A stretch of 64,000 nucleotides of DNA from Mobilicoccus pelagius NBRC 104925 (GTDB lineage Bacteria; Actinomycetota; Actinomycetes; Actinomycetales; Dermatophilaceae), in NCBI RefSeq assembly GCF_000247995.1, contig NZ_BAFE01000051.1, forward strand, positions 1 through 64,000, written 5' to 3'. Positions 8,331 through 17,857 of this stretch are shown piece after piece. Both the position numbers and the translations under genes were made by a program. Within the stretch, counting starts at the first letter, position 1. Every line of letters begins with the position of its first letter. Below the pieces are notes generated by a model. That model did not search any database, was not told the origin of the DNA, and saw only the letters and a program-made list of their open reading frames with translations.

Positions 8331-9239
8331 ATGAGCGCCGTCGACCTCCGCGCGCTGGAGTGCTTCGTCGCAGTCGCAGAGGCGGGCACCGTCACCGCCG
8401 GTGCCGAAGCCCTCGGCGTCGGGCAGCCCGCCGTCACCCGTCAACTGCAGCAGCTCGAACGCCGCCTGCGTCTCCGGCTCTTCCACCGGGAGGGCGGCCG
8501 GGTCCGCCTCACCGCGGCCGGGCGTGAGCTCCTCGACCCCGCCCGCCAGGCCCTCGGGCGTGTCGACGACGTCGCGACGACGGCACGCGCGCTCGCCGCG
8601 GGACGGCTCCAGGAGGTGCGCATCGCCGCGACGAGCACGACGAGCGACGACATCCTCGCCCCGTGGATCGCGACGTGGGACTCGGATGCGCCACTGCCCG
8701 CGATCGAGGAGTCCCCCGTCGACGGACTCGCCGCAGCCCTCCATGCGGGCGCCGACCTCGCCGTCATGCCGATCGCCCCGCCACCCGGGCTCGCCGTCCG
8801 CACCGTCACCGAGCTCCCCGTGTGGGCGTGCGTGGCCGCCGACCATCCCTGGGCGTCACGGGAATCCGTGCCCATCGAGGAGCTCGCCGTCGCCGATCTG
8901 CTCCTCCTGCCCCGCACCTTCCATGCCCGACGACGCCTCGACGCGGCCCTCGAGGCGGCCGGTCTCGCCGTCGATCCGCTCGCCGTCGTCGGGTCCCCGG
9001 TCGTCGCGCAGGCGCTCGCCGCCTCCGGTCGTGGTGTGTGCGTCCTCACCGACGACCCGCGATTCGGCCTCGTACCCCTGACGATCCAGAACCCCGGCGG
9101 CGCACCCGTGACGATCCGCCTCCACGTCGCGTGGGAGCCCGGCCACCACGCCGCCGACACCCTCTCCGCCCTCGCCGACGACCTCGCCCGCTTCACCCGC
9201 GCCCGCTACCGCACCGACCCCACCCAGGAGTCCGCATGA
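8331..9239 (+). CDS. LysR-family transcriptional regulator
   Basis: A 302-aa LTTR. The N-terminal winged helix-turn-helix (residues 3-62; GTVTAGAEALGVGQPAVTRQ) is followed by a two-lobe periplasmic-binding-like sensor domain. Divergent orientation from gabT-gabD points to control of GABA catabolism, with GABA or a degradation product as likely co-inducer; this is inferred from position only. The start at 8331 begins the HTH at the usual distance. The gene overlaps the next one by four bases (ATGA). Confidence 0.85.
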   Translation: MSAVDLRALECFVAVAEAGTVTAGAEALGVGQPAVTRQLQQLERRLRLRLFHREGGRVRLTAAGRELLDPARQALGRVDDVATTARALAAGRLQEVRIAATSTTSDDILAPWIATWDSDAPLPAIEESPVDGLAAALHAGADLAVMPIAPPPGLAVRTVTELPVWACVAADHPWASRESVPIEELAVADLLLLPRTFHARRRLDAALEAAGLAVDPLAVVGSPVVAQALAASGRGVCVLTDDPRFGLVPLTIQNPGGAPVTIRLHVAWEPGHHAADTLSALADDLARFTRARYRTDPTQESA

Positions 9240-9985
9240 CCCCTTCTCCGATGCCCGACGGCCTCGACGCCCGTGGGAAAACCCCCTCGACGTCGGTCGC
9301 GGGTGCGCCCGACGCGTCCGAGGCATCCGAGACGCCCGGACGGGGGCCGCAGGAGGTCCACGTGATGACGGAGCCGGGGTTCGACACCCCGATCTGGATC
9401 GACGGGATCCCCACGCCACCCGAGGATCTCGGCCTCCGCGACGAGGTCGCGGAGCGCATCCGGGACTGGGCGCGGGTCGTCGACGTCGTCCGTGAGGGCG
9501 CCGATGCCGGCCCGGAGGGCACCGTCGCGATGCTCGCCGACTGGATGGGGGCCTGCTCCCTCGGGAGTCGTCACGCCCTCCTCGGTCGCTGGGTGGGCGA
9601 CCGGGTCAAGGACGCCGTCGGTGACGTCCCCGTCGTCCTCCACCTCGATCCGCCGCATCCCGGCGATCACCGCCGCCCCGAGCCCGTCGTGGTCCCGCCG
9701 CACCGGGAACGGGAGACGATCCCCGTGCGACTCATGAACGAGCACGGCGCCGACCTGCCCGTGCGGGGCGACACCGTGACGGCCTGGGGCGTGGGGCGGT
9801 TCTCCCCGGCGCTCGAGGAACGGCTCACCGCGTGGGCGCGGCAGTGGGCCGAGCTCGCCGACCCGAGCGACGAGAGCCCGTTGCGCGACGACGTGGTGCG
9901 GGCCCACGAGGAGGAAGGGGCCGCGCTCCGGGACGCCCTCGCCGCGGAACTGGGGCCGGACTACGTCGTCACCCTCGTGCCGTGA
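9236..9985 (+). CDS. uncharacterised protein sharing a domain with the DUF402 protein at 21111
   Basis: Function unknown; 249 aa, acidic, no signal peptide or membrane segment. The first 40 residues look unstructured. The remaining ~200 align by eye with the C-terminal ~170 residues of the DUF402 protein encoded at 21111-22688. Both have a short strand with an aromatic residue and DG-P, a helix with RDW, the motif LGRWxGxRVKDxVG, then LPVRGD and an ending LGPDYxV. ATG at 9236 is supported by CAGGAG just upstream and by the ATGA overlap with the LysR gene. An alternative ATG lies at 9365. No catalytic motif is recognised. Confidence 0.7.
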   Translation: MTPSPMPDGLDARGKTPSTSVAGAPDASEASETPGRGPQEVHVMTEPGFDTPIWIDGIPTPPEDLGLRDEVAERIRDWARVVDVVREGADAGPEGTVAMLADWMGACSLGSRHALLGRWVGDRVKDAVGDVPVVLHLDPPHPGDHRRPEPVVVPPHRERETIPVRLMNEHGADLPVRGDTVTAWGVGRFSPALEERLTAWARQWAELADPSDESPLRDDVVRAHEEEGAALRDALAAELGPDYVVTLVP

Positions 9986-10052
9986 GACCTGCGGGTGCGA
10001 TCCAGGTGGGGTGGCGGATGCGGGTGGAAGAGCGCGGGAGGCGTGTCGTTCG

Positions 10053-10058
10053 TACGCT
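10053..10058 (+). promoter_or_regulatory. -10 box giving a leaderless DUF2236 transcript
   Basis: TACGCT is followed by six bases and then GTG at 10065. Transcription would start at the start codon itself, which supports GTG 10065 rather than 10011. Confidence 0.45.
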
Positions 10059-10064
10059 GGACGG

Positions 10065-10982
10065 GTGGCATCCCTTCCCGCCCTCGCCGTCGACCAGGCG
10101 CGTTCCCTCTCGCGCGCCGCGCAGAACAAGCTCGGCCACGCCCTGCGTGACCGTGTCGCCGGGGAGGACGCCCCCGCCGCGGCGCGCCGCATCTGGCAGA
10201 CGCCGGGCCTGCGCTGGTTCACCGAGGACGACCCCATCTGGATCGTCAACCAGGACGCCGCGATGTTCCCCGGCGGGATCACCTCGCTGCTGCTGCAGTC
10301 GCTCCACCCCGGCGCGATGGCGGGCGTCGCCGGTCACTCCGGCTACAAGGGCGACCCGTGGGGGCGGCTGCAACGCACGAGCACCTATCTCGCGACCGTC
10401 ACGTTCGGCACGATCGAGCACGCGCAGGAGGCGATCGCGCACGTGCGGGGCATCCACGAGCGCGTCCGCGGCAAGGACCACCGCGGCCGCCCCTACCGCG
10501 CGAGCGACCCACACCTGCTTCGCTGGGTGCACATCGCCGAGAACTGGTCGTTCCTCACCGCCCACCAGAACTTCTCCGACCGGCCCCTCACCCCCGCGCA
10601 GGCCGACACGTTCGTCGACCAGACCCGCGTGAGCGGTGAACTTCTCGGCGCCACCGACCTGCCCCGCACGGTCGCCGAGCTCGAGGCGCAGATCGAGGGC
10701 TACCGGCCCGAGCTCGAGGCCTCGCCCGCCGCGAAGGACGCCGCCCAGTTCCTCCTCCGCGAACCTCCGCTCCCACTCGCCGCCAAGCCCGGGTACGCCC
10801 TCCTCGCCGCCGGGGGTGTCGCCCTCCTCCCGCCGTGGGCCCGAGAGGAACTCGGCATCCCCCTGCCGCGACTCGTCCGGCCCCTCGCCCACGGGGCGGG
10901 CCGGTTCGGCGTCGCCGCCGTCCGCTGGGGCATGGCCGGACTCGACGACGACGAACGCCTCCGCCACGGCGACACCCACTGA
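10065..10982 (+). CDS. DUF2236 / MpaB-type oxygenase family protein
   Basis: A 305-aa protein of the DUF2236 family, which includes fungal MpaB and bacterial latex-clearing oxygenases and is thought to bind haem b. Typical segments are LLLQSLHPGAMAGVAGHS (about 60-80), the TFGT strand, LLRWVHIAENWSF with its His, and a C-terminal hydrophobic patch (LLAAGGVALLPPW). The substrate is unknown. GTG at 10065 fits a leaderless start with TACGCT at 10053-10058; GTG at 10011 is an alternative adding 18 residues. The truncated kinase-like gene follows directly. Confidence 0.8.
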   Translation: MASLPALAVDQARSLSRAAQNKLGHALRDRVAGEDAPAAARRIWQTPGLRWFTEDDPIWIVNQDAAMFPGGITSLLLQSLHPGAMAGVAGHSGYKGDPWGRLQRTSTYLATVTFGTIEHAQEAIAHVRGIHERVRGKDHRGRPYRASDPHLLRWVHIAENWSFLTAHQNFSDRPLTPAQADTFVDQTRVSGELLGATDLPRTVAELEAQIEGYRPELEASPAAKDAAQFLLREPPLPLAAKPGYALLAAGGVALLPPWAREELGIPLPRLVRPLAHGAGRFGVAAVRWGMAGLDDDERLRHGDTH

Positions 10983-11429
10983 GTGCGTGACGTGCCCGCC
11001 CCGGCGGGCAGCCTGCTCCGACCCCTCGTCGAGCGGGCGGTGTCGGCGGGGCGCGTCTCCCCGCAGGCCACGGACATCCTCGACCGCCTCACGCCGCGGG
11101 TCGAGGACCTCTGCGGTCCGACCGAACCCCCGGCGCCCGTCCACGGCGACCTGTGGGCCGGCAACCGCCTCGTCGACGTCGAGGGACGCTCCTGGCTCGT
11201 CGACCCCGCCTGCCACTACGCCCACCGCGAGATCGACATCGCGATGATGCACCTCCTCGGCGGCTTCGGCCCCGAGGTGATGAGCGCCTACGACGTGGAG
11301 TGCCCCCTCGCCGACGCCTGGCAGGAGCGCATCCCCTGGTACCAGCTGTCGCCGCTGCTCGTCCACGTGATCCTCGTCGGCGGCGGCTACGGTCAGGCCG
11401 TCGTCGACGCCCTCCGCCGCTACGTGTGA
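10983..11429 (+). pseudogene. 5'-truncated fructosamine kinase
   Basis: The 148-codon frame matches only the C-terminal lobe of fructosamine/ketosamine-3-kinases: PVHGDLWAGN is the catalytic loop, followed by LVDPACHYAHREIDIAMM. The N-lobe with the P-loop-like region and ATP-binding lysine, about 130-140 residues, is missing. The frame opens with GTG directly abutting the stop of the DUF2236 gene and has no ribosome site. A full family member phosphorylates sugar-modified lysines to start deglycation; this one should be inactive. It is most likely a 5'-deletion remnant, though translation by coupling is possible. Confidence 0.65.
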
Positions 11430-11512
11430 GTGGTCGCGTGCCGGAACCCCCGGGTGGGCTCGTGCGGGCGCAGGCTGCGAAACCGCCTGGACGCGTCGGG
11501 GAGAATGAACAC

Positions 11513-11965
11513 ATGAGCCTCAAGGAAACGATCCAGGGCGACCTCACGATCGCCATCCGCGAGCGCGACCAGGTCCGCTCCGCGACGCTGCGCCTCGCCC
11601 TCACCGCCCTGACCAACGCGGAGGTCGGCGGCAAGGAGCACCGCGACCTCACCGACGACGACGTCCTCGGCGTCCTCGCCAAGGAGGCGAAGAAGCGCAA
11701 GGAGTCCGCCGCCGCCTACGACGGCGCCGGCCGCCCGGAGCTCGCCGAGCGGGAGCGGGCGGAGCTCGCCGTGCTCGAGGCCTACCTGCCCGCGCAGCTC
11801 GAGGACGCCGAGCTCGACGCCATCGCCGCCGAGGCCAAGGCCGAGGTGGGCGCGACGGGCATGACCCAGATGGGTCAGGTCATGAAGGCCGCCCAGGCCA
11901 CGGTCGCCGGCCGGGCCGAGGGCGGTCGTGTCGCCGCCGCCGTGAAGAAGGCCCTCGCGGGCTGA
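11513..11965 (+). CDS. GatB/YqeY domain-containing protein
   Basis: A 150-aa soluble protein, the normal length for YqeY. It begins MSLKETIQGDLTIAIRERD and continues with LRLALTALTNAEVGGKE, and EAYLPAQLEDAEL is a family signature. YqeY resembles the tRNA-binding tail of the GatB amidotransferase subunit, but its role as a free protein is not settled. ATG at 11513 is preceded by GGGGAGAATGAACAC; the GAGAAT six bases before ATG could also act as a -10 of a leaderless transcript. It stands alone, without gat genes nearby. Confidence 0.85.
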   Translation: MSLKETIQGDLTIAIRERDQVRSATLRLALTALTNAEVGGKEHRDLTDDDVLGVLAKEAKKRKESAAAYDGAGRPELAERERAELAVLEAYLPAQLEDAELDAIAAEAKAEVGATGMTQMGQVMKAAQATVAGRAEGGRVAAAVKKALAG

Positions 11966-12235
11966 CGCTCACCTCCCGGTGGCTCTGCCTCGTGCGGGGC
12001 GGGCCGCCGAGGTCGAGCCACCCGGCCCGCACGGTGCCGGAGAGGCGCCGGGAATCTCGTGCCACCTCCCGCACCGACGATCGGCACAGGATGGGGCGCC
12101 GCCGGCGAGGGCCACTGCCGTGTCGATCCTCGCCGACGTCGACGACCACGGCGGCGCGGCGGCGGTGAACGTCGATCCACACGACCGTCACCGCCGAGTG
12201 CTCAGATCGAACGGTCGCCTGCCGTACGAGAACAC

Positions 12236-12943
12236 ATGAGTTCGCCGCGCCGAGACATCGCCGAGGCAGAGGCCCGGATGCGCGTGACGTTCGGGACGCG
12301 CACTGCCATCAAGAACCTCCACGAGATCATCGATCCCGACGAGACCGTCCAGGAGCTCGCCGCCTGCCTCTACGCCGGCGGCGACGGCGTGCTGATCCTC
12401 ACCGACAAGCGCATCCTCGGCCTCCGCGACGACTACTCGAAGTACCACTACCGCGACCACGCCCTGGTCGGCGCGCAGAAGCTCGACTACGACCCCGTCG
12501 TCCACGACGGGTTCGCGTTGACGACGGCCTCCGGTCGCCTCGTCGTCCGCAAGATGCACGTCGAGGACTCGGGTCGTCTTGTCGCGCGGTTACGTGAGCT
12601 CGTGCCGCGCCTCGTCCTCGAGGTGACCCGACCGGGCGCGCGGGGCCGGGTGCCGATCCGGACCGAGGCCCCGTCCGCGCCGCCGGCAGCACCCGCCGCC
12701 GCGCCCGCGACGCCGCCGATCGACTCCGCCGCGGCCACGCAGGCCCAGGCCGCCGGTGCGGCGACCGCTGCCGTCGCTCCACCTGCCGCGGCGCAGCCGG
12801 CCCCGGCCGCCGCCCCCGAGCCGGCACCGGCCGAGGCCGACAAGACCGTCCTCATGGGCGTTCTCGCCGACCTCCACGCCAAGGGTCTGCTCTCCGACGC
12901 CGAACTCGCCGCCAAGCTCGCCCAGGTGGCGGCCCAGCCCTGA
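12236..12943 (+). CDS. PH-domain (YokE-like) protein with C-terminal SHOCT motif
   Basis: A 235-aa predicted cytosolic protein. Residues about 20-125 form a bacterial PH-like domain (GDGVLILTDKRILGLRDD, LTTASGRLVVRK). A low-complexity Ala/Pro linker (about 140-200) leads to a short SHOCT helix pair at the end (VLADLHAKGLLSDAELAAKLAQ), a motif found at protein termini and thought to aid oligomerisation. The function is unknown. The start is set by the beginning of homology; no strong ribosome site is visible (TACGAGAACAC precedes ATG). Positions 11966-12235 upstream hold no gene I can support. Confidence 0.75.
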   Translation: MSSPRRDIAEAEARMRVTFGTRTAIKNLHEIIDPDETVQELAACLYAGGDGVLILTDKRILGLRDDYSKYHYRDHALVGAQKLDYDPVVHDGFALTTASGRLVVRKMHVEDSGRLVARLRELVPRLVLEVTRPGARGRVPIRTEAPSAPPAAPAAAPATPPIDSAAATQAQAAGAATAAVAPPAAAQPAPAAAPEPAPAEADKTVLMGVLADLHAKGLLSDAELAAKLAQVAAQP

Positions 12944-12975
12944 GCGGCAGTGCGGCCGTGGAGCGGACGGGGTCT

Positions 12976-13031
12976 GGCGTGCCCCGGTGCGGCCCGAGTC
13001 GGCGTCTGGCACCCGCCCACCGGGGCACGCC
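12976..13031 (+). terminator. terminator after the PH/SHOCT gene
   Basis: A 14-bp perfect inverted repeat, GGCGTGCCCCGGTG (12976-12989) and CACCGGGGCACGCC (13018-13031), 33 bp after the stop. Confidence 0.7.
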
Positions 13032-13185
13032 TCCTGGAGCCCCGGCACCCGACCGTCGTGAACGACGACCACAATCCGCGTCTCGCCGCGTCAGTGGGGC
13101 GCTGACCTGCAACGCCGTCGGCGAGGGTGAGGTTCTGGTCGTCGTTCGATGCACGTGACGGCGACGCGCATCCTGGTACACACGA

Positions 13186-13225
13186 ACGCAGCGGGGCGGT
13201 CGCCGTCGCGACCACCCCGCTGCGT
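13186..13225. terminator. terminator for the acyl-CoA dehydrogenase gene
   Basis: ACGCAGCGGGGCGGTCGC (13186-13203) pairs with GCGACCACCCCGCTGCGT (13208-13225) over 18 bp with one wobble and a 4-nt loop. It lies 24 bp past the 3' end of the minus-strand gene. The 150 bp between this hairpin and the previous one contain nothing I recognise. Confidence 0.75.
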
Positions 13226-13248
13226 GTCTGCTGCGTCCGCGCCTCGGC

Positions 13249-14391
13249 TCACGTGAGCAGGTGGCGGGAGATGACGAGGCGCTGGATCTGGTTCGTGCCC
13301 TCGAAGATCTGCGTCACCTTGGCCTCGCGCATGTAGCGCTCGACGGGGTAGTCCTTTGTATAGCCGTAGCCGCCGAAGACCTGGACGGCGTCGGTGGTGA
13401 CGCGCATGGCGGCGTCGGTGCAGATCATCTTGGCGACCGAGGCCTCCTTGCTCATCGGCTTGCCGGCGTCCTTGAGGCGGGCGGCGTGGAGGTAGCTCGC
13501 GCGGGCGCTCGTGACGGCGGCCTCCATCTCGGCGAGGAGGAACGCGAGGCCCTGGAACTCCGAGATCGGCTTGCCGAACGCCTTGCGCTCCTTGGAGTAG
13601 GCGACGGCCTGGTCGAGGGCGGCCTGGGCGAGACCCGTGGCGGCCGCGGCGATGCCGAGGCGACCCGCGTCGAGGGCGGAGAGGGCGATCGACATGCCCT
13701 GCCCCTCCGTGCCGACGAGGTGGTCGGCGGGCACCCGCACGTCGTTGAAGATCACCTGACCGACGGTGTCGCAGTCGAGGCCCATCTTGCGTTCGGGCTT
13801 GGCGAACTCCAGGCCGGGGGTGTCGGCGGGCACGTGGAAGCAGGAGAGACCGCGGGGGCCGTCGTCGCTCGTGCGGGCGAACGTCGTGTAGAAGTCGGCG
13901 TGGCCCGCGTGGGAGATCCACGCCTTGACGCCGTTGACGACGTAGTCGTCGCCGTCGCGGCGGGCGCGCGTGGAGATGGCCGCGACGTCGGACCCGGCGT
14001 CGGGCTCGGAGAGGCAATAGGCGCCGAGTTTGCTTCCGTCGAGCATGGATTCGAGGAATCGGGACTTCTGTTCGTCGGTGCCGAACGCGAAGATCGGGTT
14101 GCACGTGAGGGAGTGCACCGAGACACCGACGGCGACGCTCATCCACGCCGACGCGATCTCCTCCAATGCCTGCAGGTAGACCTCGTACGGTTGTCCGCCG
14201 CCACCGACCTCCTCGGGGTAGGGGAGGGTGAGCAGGCCCTGGTCGCCGAGGAATCGGAAGATCTCGCGGGGGAACTCGGCCTTGGCCTCCATCTCGTCGA
14301 CGATGGGGCGGAGGCGTTCGTCGCACACCTCGCGGGTCATGGCGATGAGGTCTTCGGCCTCGGAGCTGGGGAGAAGTCGCGTGGCAGTCAT
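13249..14391 (-). CDS. acyl-CoA dehydrogenase
   Basis: A 380-aa flavoenzyme of standard length that oxidises acyl-CoA to trans-2-enoyl-CoA in fatty-acid or branched-chain breakdown. Visible are the FAD-contacting CLSEPDAGSD, the central domain (DYVVNGVKAWISHAG), the C-terminal FGGYGYTKDYPVERYMRE and the catalytic Glu in IFEGTNQIQR. The position of this Glu fits short/medium-chain-type enzymes. ATG 14391 has TAGCCT six bases upstream, so the mRNA is probably leaderless. Chain-length preference cannot be set from sequence, and no other beta-oxidation gene is adjacent. Confidence 0.9.
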   Translation of the reverse strand: MTATRLLPSSEAEDLIAMTREVCDERLRPIVDEMEAKAEFPREIFRFLGDQGLLTLPYPEEVGGGGQPYEVYLQALEEIASAWMSVAVGVSVHSLTCNPIFAFGTDEQKSRFLESMLDGSKLGAYCLSEPDAGSDVAAISTRARRDGDDYVVNGVKAWISHAGHADFYTTFARTSDDGPRGLSCFHVPADTPGLEFAKPERKMGLDCDTVGQVIFNDVRVPADHLVGTEGQGMSIALSALDAGRLGIAAAATGLAQAALDQAVAYSKERKAFGKPISEFQGLAFLLAEMEAAVTSARASYLHAARLKDAGKPMSKEASVAKMICTDAAMRVTTDAVQVFGGYGYTKDYPVERYMREAKVTQIFEGTNQIQRLVISRHLLT

Positions 14392-14397
14392 GAGGCC

Positions 14398-14403
14398 AGG
14401 CTA
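14398..14403 (-). promoter_or_regulatory. -10 box of the acyl-CoA dehydrogenase gene (leaderless)
   Basis: TAGCCT on the minus strand is separated from the ATG at 14391 by six bases, the spacing that puts the transcription start on the start codon. Confidence 0.5.
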
Positions 14404-14567
14404 GGGGAGTCGCGCGCCCGGCACGGCGCCCGCGCGCGGGGCGTGGACGACGGGCGGGCCGGTCGGCGGTGAGTCGCGCCCTGCCGACGTCCCCGCCAGC
14501 TCGGGCCCACGGCCGTGGGGCAGGGATGTCGCGAGCGGGACGACGCGTGCACAGGCGCAGATGCGGT

Positions 14568-14573
14568 TAGAGT
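14568..14573 (+). promoter_or_regulatory. -10 box of the mod operon (leaderless)
   Basis: TAGAGT lies six bases before the GTG at 14580. No ribosome site is present, so a leaderless transcript is expected. Confidence 0.5.
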
Positions 14574-14579
14574 GCTGGG

Positions 14580-15002
14580 GTGACAGACGCATCTGCGCCC
14601 CGAGACTCCTTCGACGTGCGAACCGCCGCCGCCCTCCTGGGCGTCAGTGACGACACGCTGCGGCGGGCCGTCGCCAAGGGTGAACTCGCCGCGGCCAAGG
14701 ATGTCGGGGGCCGGTTGCAGATCTCCGGCGCCGACCTCATCACCTACGCCGAGGAGCGCGATTCCGCTGTGCCGCAGGGCGGCACGGCGAGCTCGGCGCG
14801 CAACCGTCTCGTCGGTCTGGTCACCGACGTCCGTACCGACACGGTGATGGCCCAGGTGCAGATGCGATGCGGCCCGCACCTCATCACCTCGCTCATGAGC
14901 GCCGACTCCGCGCGCGAACTCGGCCTGCGGCGAGGGGTTCTCGCCGCCGCCGTCGTCAAGTCCACCACCGTCGTCGTCGAATCCGTGGGAGACCTCGCAT
15001 GA
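14580..15002 (+). CDS. HTH plus TOBE-domain molybdate-responsive regulator
   Basis: A 140-aa protein. An N-terminal MerR/excisionase-like helix-turn-helix (about 10-58; [36 protein letters not shown]) is joined to a C-terminal TOBE/Mop domain (about 72-138; [20 protein letters not shown]), which binds molybdate or molybdopterin-type oxyanions. It opens the modABC operon, with its stop overlapping the modA start (ATGA), so it is the likely molybdate sensor for this operon. It differs from E. coli ModE, which has a LysR-type HTH and two Mop domains. Direction of control (activator or repressor) is unknown. Confidence 0.8.
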   Translation: MTDASAPRDSFDVRTAAALLGVSDDTLRRAVAKGELAAAKDVGGRLQISGADLITYAEERDSAVPQGGTASSARNRLVGLVTDVRTDTVMAQVQMRCGPHLITSLMSADSARELGLRRGVLAAAVVKSTTVVVESVGDLA

Positions 15003-15823
15003 CCACCACCCGCACCCGCCTGTTCGCCCTCGCCGGGGCGCTCACTCTCGCGCTCTCCGCATGCGGCGGCAACGACGCCCCCGTGCCCGCCGACAAGGCC
15101 GCCGCGTCGCCGTCGGGCGGCTCCGGCTCGTACGCCCCGATCACCGTGTTCGCCGCCGCCTCGCTGCACACGGTGTTCGACGAGATCGGCGCCGACGTCG
15201 AGAAGCAGACCGGCGCGAAGATCACGTTCTCCTACGCCGGCTCCTCCGACCTCGCCGCCCAGCTCAACTCGGGCGCGCTGGGCGACGTGTTCGCCTCCGC
15301 GAACGAGAAGCAGATGACGGTGGCCGTCTCCGGTGGCTCCGTCGCGAAGGATGCTCCGACGCCGTTCGCGACGAACACACTGACGATCGTCACGCCGAAG
15401 GGGAACCCCGCGCACGTCACCGCACTCGCCGATCTGCGGAAGCCCGAGGTCAAGACGGTCGTCTGCGCGCCGCAGGTGCCGTGCGGGGCGGCGACCGGGG
15501 AGCTCTTCACCGAGGCCGGGCTCACCGTCACACCCGTGAGCGAGGAGTCGGCCGTCACCGACGTGCTCGGCAAGGTGACCTCCGGGCAGGCCGACGCCGG
15601 ACTCGTGTACGTCACCGACGCGACGGGCGCGGGGGACGACGTGACGGTCGTGAAGACTCCCGAGGCGGCGAAGATCGTCAACGTCTACCCGATCGCGATC
15701 ACGGCGCACGGCGTCGAGGATGCGGGGCGGCAAGCGACGGCCGAGGCGTTCGTCGAGGCGGTGCGGAGCACGGAGGGGCAGCAGCTGTTGAGCCGCGCCG
15801 GGTTCGGCGCCCCCACCTCGTGA
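14999..15823 (+). CDS. modA: molybdate ABC transporter substrate-binding lipoprotein
   Basis: A 274-aa extracytoplasmic molybdate/tungstate receptor. The signal peptide ends in the lipobox LSAC with Cys22 as the lipidated residue. The mature part starts with [17 protein letters not shown], includes [21 protein letters not shown] (oxyanion contact serines in this region), and ends in a typical [10 protein letters not shown] tail. The gene overlaps the HTH-TOBE gene upstream (ATGA) and modB downstream (GTGA), so all four are translationally coupled. Confidence 0.93.
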   Translation: MTTTRTRLFALAGALTLALSACGGNDAPVPADKAAASPSGGSGSYAPITVFAAASLHTVFDEIGADVEKQTGAKITFSYAGSSDLAAQLNSGALGDVFASANEKQMTVAVSGGSVAKDAPTPFATNTLTIVTPKGNPAHVTALADLRKPEVKTVVCAPQVPCGAATGELFTEAGLTVTPVSEESAVTDVLGKVTSGQADAGLVYVTDATGAGDDVTVVKTPEAAKIVNVYPIAITAHGVEDAGRQATAEAFVEAVRSTEGQQLLSRAGFGAPTS

Positions 15824-16617
15824 CCCCGGGGCCCCGCTGGCTCCTCCCGGCGGCGATCGTCTCGCTCCTCGTCGTCGTCGGGCCGCTCGTCGGTCTGCTC
15901 GGGCGGGTCGACTGGGTGGAGCTGCCCGCGCTGCTCACGAGCGAGTCGTCGCTCGCGGCCCTGTGGTTGAGCCTCCGCACCGCAGTGGTGAGCACGCTGC
16001 TGTGTCTCGTGCTGGGCACCCCCCTCGCCGTGGTCCTCGCCCGCGCACCGTCGGCGGGGTGGGTGCGCTGGTTGCGAGGTCTGGTCCTCCTGCCCCTCGT
16101 CCTGCCGCCGGTCGTCGGCGGCCTCGCACTGCTCGCGACGTTCGGACGCACCGGGCTCGTCGGACGGCACCTCGAGGCCTCAGGAGTGCACATCGCGTTC
16201 ACGACGATCGCCGTCGTCCTCGCGCAGACGTTCGTCGCGATGCCGTTCCTCGTCGTCGGATTGGAGGGGGCCCTGCGCACGGGCGGCACGCGGTACGAGC
16301 GGGCCGCGGCCACCCTCGGTGCGTCACCGACGCGGGTGCTCGCCCACGTGACGCTTCCGCTCGCCTGGCCCGGGCTGCGCTCGGGGGCGACGCTCGCGTT
16401 CGCACGGTGCCTCGGGGAGTTCGGGGCGACGCTCACGTTCGCCGGGTCGCTCCAGGGCGTCACCCGCACGCTGCCTCTCGAGATCTACCTCCAGCGGGAG
16501 GTCGCCCCCGACGCGGCGATGGCGCTCTCGCTCGCCCTCGTCGTCGTCGCCGTCCTCATCGTCGGGATCACTTACGACACCGGCGGATCCACCGACCGTC
16601 GCGGGGAGGGCGCATGA
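15820..16617 (+). CDS. modB: molybdate ABC transporter permease
   Basis: A 265-aa inner-membrane permease with about six hydrophobic segments. The EAA loop that contacts ModC is [20 protein letters not shown] with the following [20 protein letters not shown], a ModB hallmark. The GTG start at 15820 overlaps the modA stop, and the modB stop overlaps the modC ATG at 16614. Confidence 0.92.
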   Translation: MTPGPRWLLPAAIVSLLVVVGPLVGLLGRVDWVELPALLTSESSLAALWLSLRTAVVSTLLCLVLGTPLAVVLARAPSAGWVRWLRGLVLLPLVLPPVVGGLALLATFGRTGLVGRHLEASGVHIAFTTIAVVLAQTFVAMPFLVVGLEGALRTGGTRYERAAATLGASPTRVLAHVTLPLAWPGLRSGATLAFARCLGEFGATLTFAGSLQGVTRTLPLEIYLQREVAPDAAMALSLALVVVAVLIVGITYDTGGSTDRRGEGA

Positions 16618-17765
16618 GCGGGGCGACGTCCCGGGGCGCGCGAGGTCGTGTCGTCGGCGGCCACAGGGGTAGAGACCGCCGGCGTGGAGACGGCGGGGGT
16701 GCGTTGTCGTGGAGGGGGGAGTTCGCGCCGCGTGACCACGTGACGAGCCTGACCGTCGCGCCGGGACGCACGCTCGCGCTCGTCGGGCCGAACGGCGCGG
16801 GCAAGAGCACGACGTTCGACCTCCTCACGGGGTTGCTGCGGCCCACGCGTGGTCGCCTCACGGTGGGCGAGACGGTGCTCTGCGACACCGACCGCGGCGT
16901 CGACGTGCCGACTCACCGTCGCCGCATCGCGCTCCTCGGACAGGAGCCGTTGCTCTTCCCGCATCTCGACGTCGCCGCCAACATCGCGTTCGGGATGCGG
17001 AGTCGCGGTGTGCCGCGGGCGGAGTCGCAGACCCTTGCGCAGGAGTGGGCGGAGCGTGTCGGTGTCGCGGAGTTCGCGCGGCGCCGACCCCACCAGCTGT
17101 CCGGGGGACAGGCGGCGCGGGTGGCGCTCGCGCGGGCGCTCGCGAGCGAACCCCGGGTGCTTCTGCTCGATGAGCCGTTCGCGGCGCTCGACGTCGACGT
17201 CGCCCCGTCGATGCGGCGCGTCGTCGTCCGAGAACTCGAACGCACGCAGGTGCCGACGATCCTCGTCACCCACGACCTCCTCGACGTCGTCGCCCTCGCC
17301 GACCACGTGGCCGTGATCGACGGCGGACGCCTCGTCGAATGCGCCCCGACCCCCCAATTCCTCCGGGCGCCGACGAGCGCGTTCGGGGCCTCCCTCGTCG
17401 GTGTCGACCATGTCCGCGGGACGGTCGTCGAGGAGGGGCTCCTCCGCTCGGGCGCGGGGCTCCTCGTGCGGGGGATCGGCGCGGACGTCCTCCCCGGATC
17501 CGCCGCGGTGGCGGTGTGGTCGCCGAGCGCCGTGGCGCTGTATCCCACTGCGCCACTGGGAAGTCCGCGGAACGTGTGGCGCGGGGTCGTGGTCGACCTC
17601 GCCGACCGTGGCGGCGTCGTCCGCGTGCGGGTGGAGCTCGGCCCGGGGACGACGATCGCCGCCGACCTCAGCCCCGCCGCCGTCGCCGACCTCGCCCTAT
17701 CGCCCGGGGGTATCGTCCACGCCGTCGTCAAGGCGCAGGAGGTGCATCTCCACCCCGCCCGGTGA
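16614..17765 (+). CDS. modC: molybdate ABC transporter ATP-binding protein
   Basis: A 383-aa ATPase driving molybdate import. It has Walker [10 protein letters not shown], a Q-loop with [13 protein letters not shown], signature [11 protein letters not shown], Walker [13 protein letters not shown] and the switch His in VTHD. A C-terminal TOBE-type domain (about residues 290-380) should bind molybdate and allow feedback inhibition of transport. The first 40 residues are Arg/Gly-rich and atypical, so the true start may be downstream; ATG 16614 is kept because it overlaps the modB stop. Confidence 0.92.
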   Translation: MSGATSRGARGRVVGGHRGRDRRRGDGGGALSWRGEFAPRDHVTSLTVAPGRTLALVGPNGAGKSTTFDLLTGLLRPTRGRLTVGETVLCDTDRGVDVPTHRRRIALLGQEPLLFPHLDVAANIAFGMRSRGVPRAESQTLAQEWAERVGVAEFARRRPHQLSGGQAARVALARALASEPRVLLLDEPFAALDVDVAPSMRRVVVRELERTQVPTILVTHDLLDVVALADHVAVIDGGRLVECAPTPQFLRAPTSAFGASLVGVDHVRGTVVEEGLLRSGAGLLVRGIGADVLPGSAAVAVWSPSAVALYPTAPLGSPRNVWRGVVVDLADRGGVVRVRVELGPGTTIAADLSPAAVADLALSPGGIVHAVVKAQEVHLHPAR

Positions 17766-17857
17766 CCGGCCACGTCCCCTGGGCCTCTGCGCCGGCCTCG
17801 GTCGCGGACGCCGCATGGCCATGCCGCAGCTCGGGGAAGGGTCGGAGACCGCCGCGA

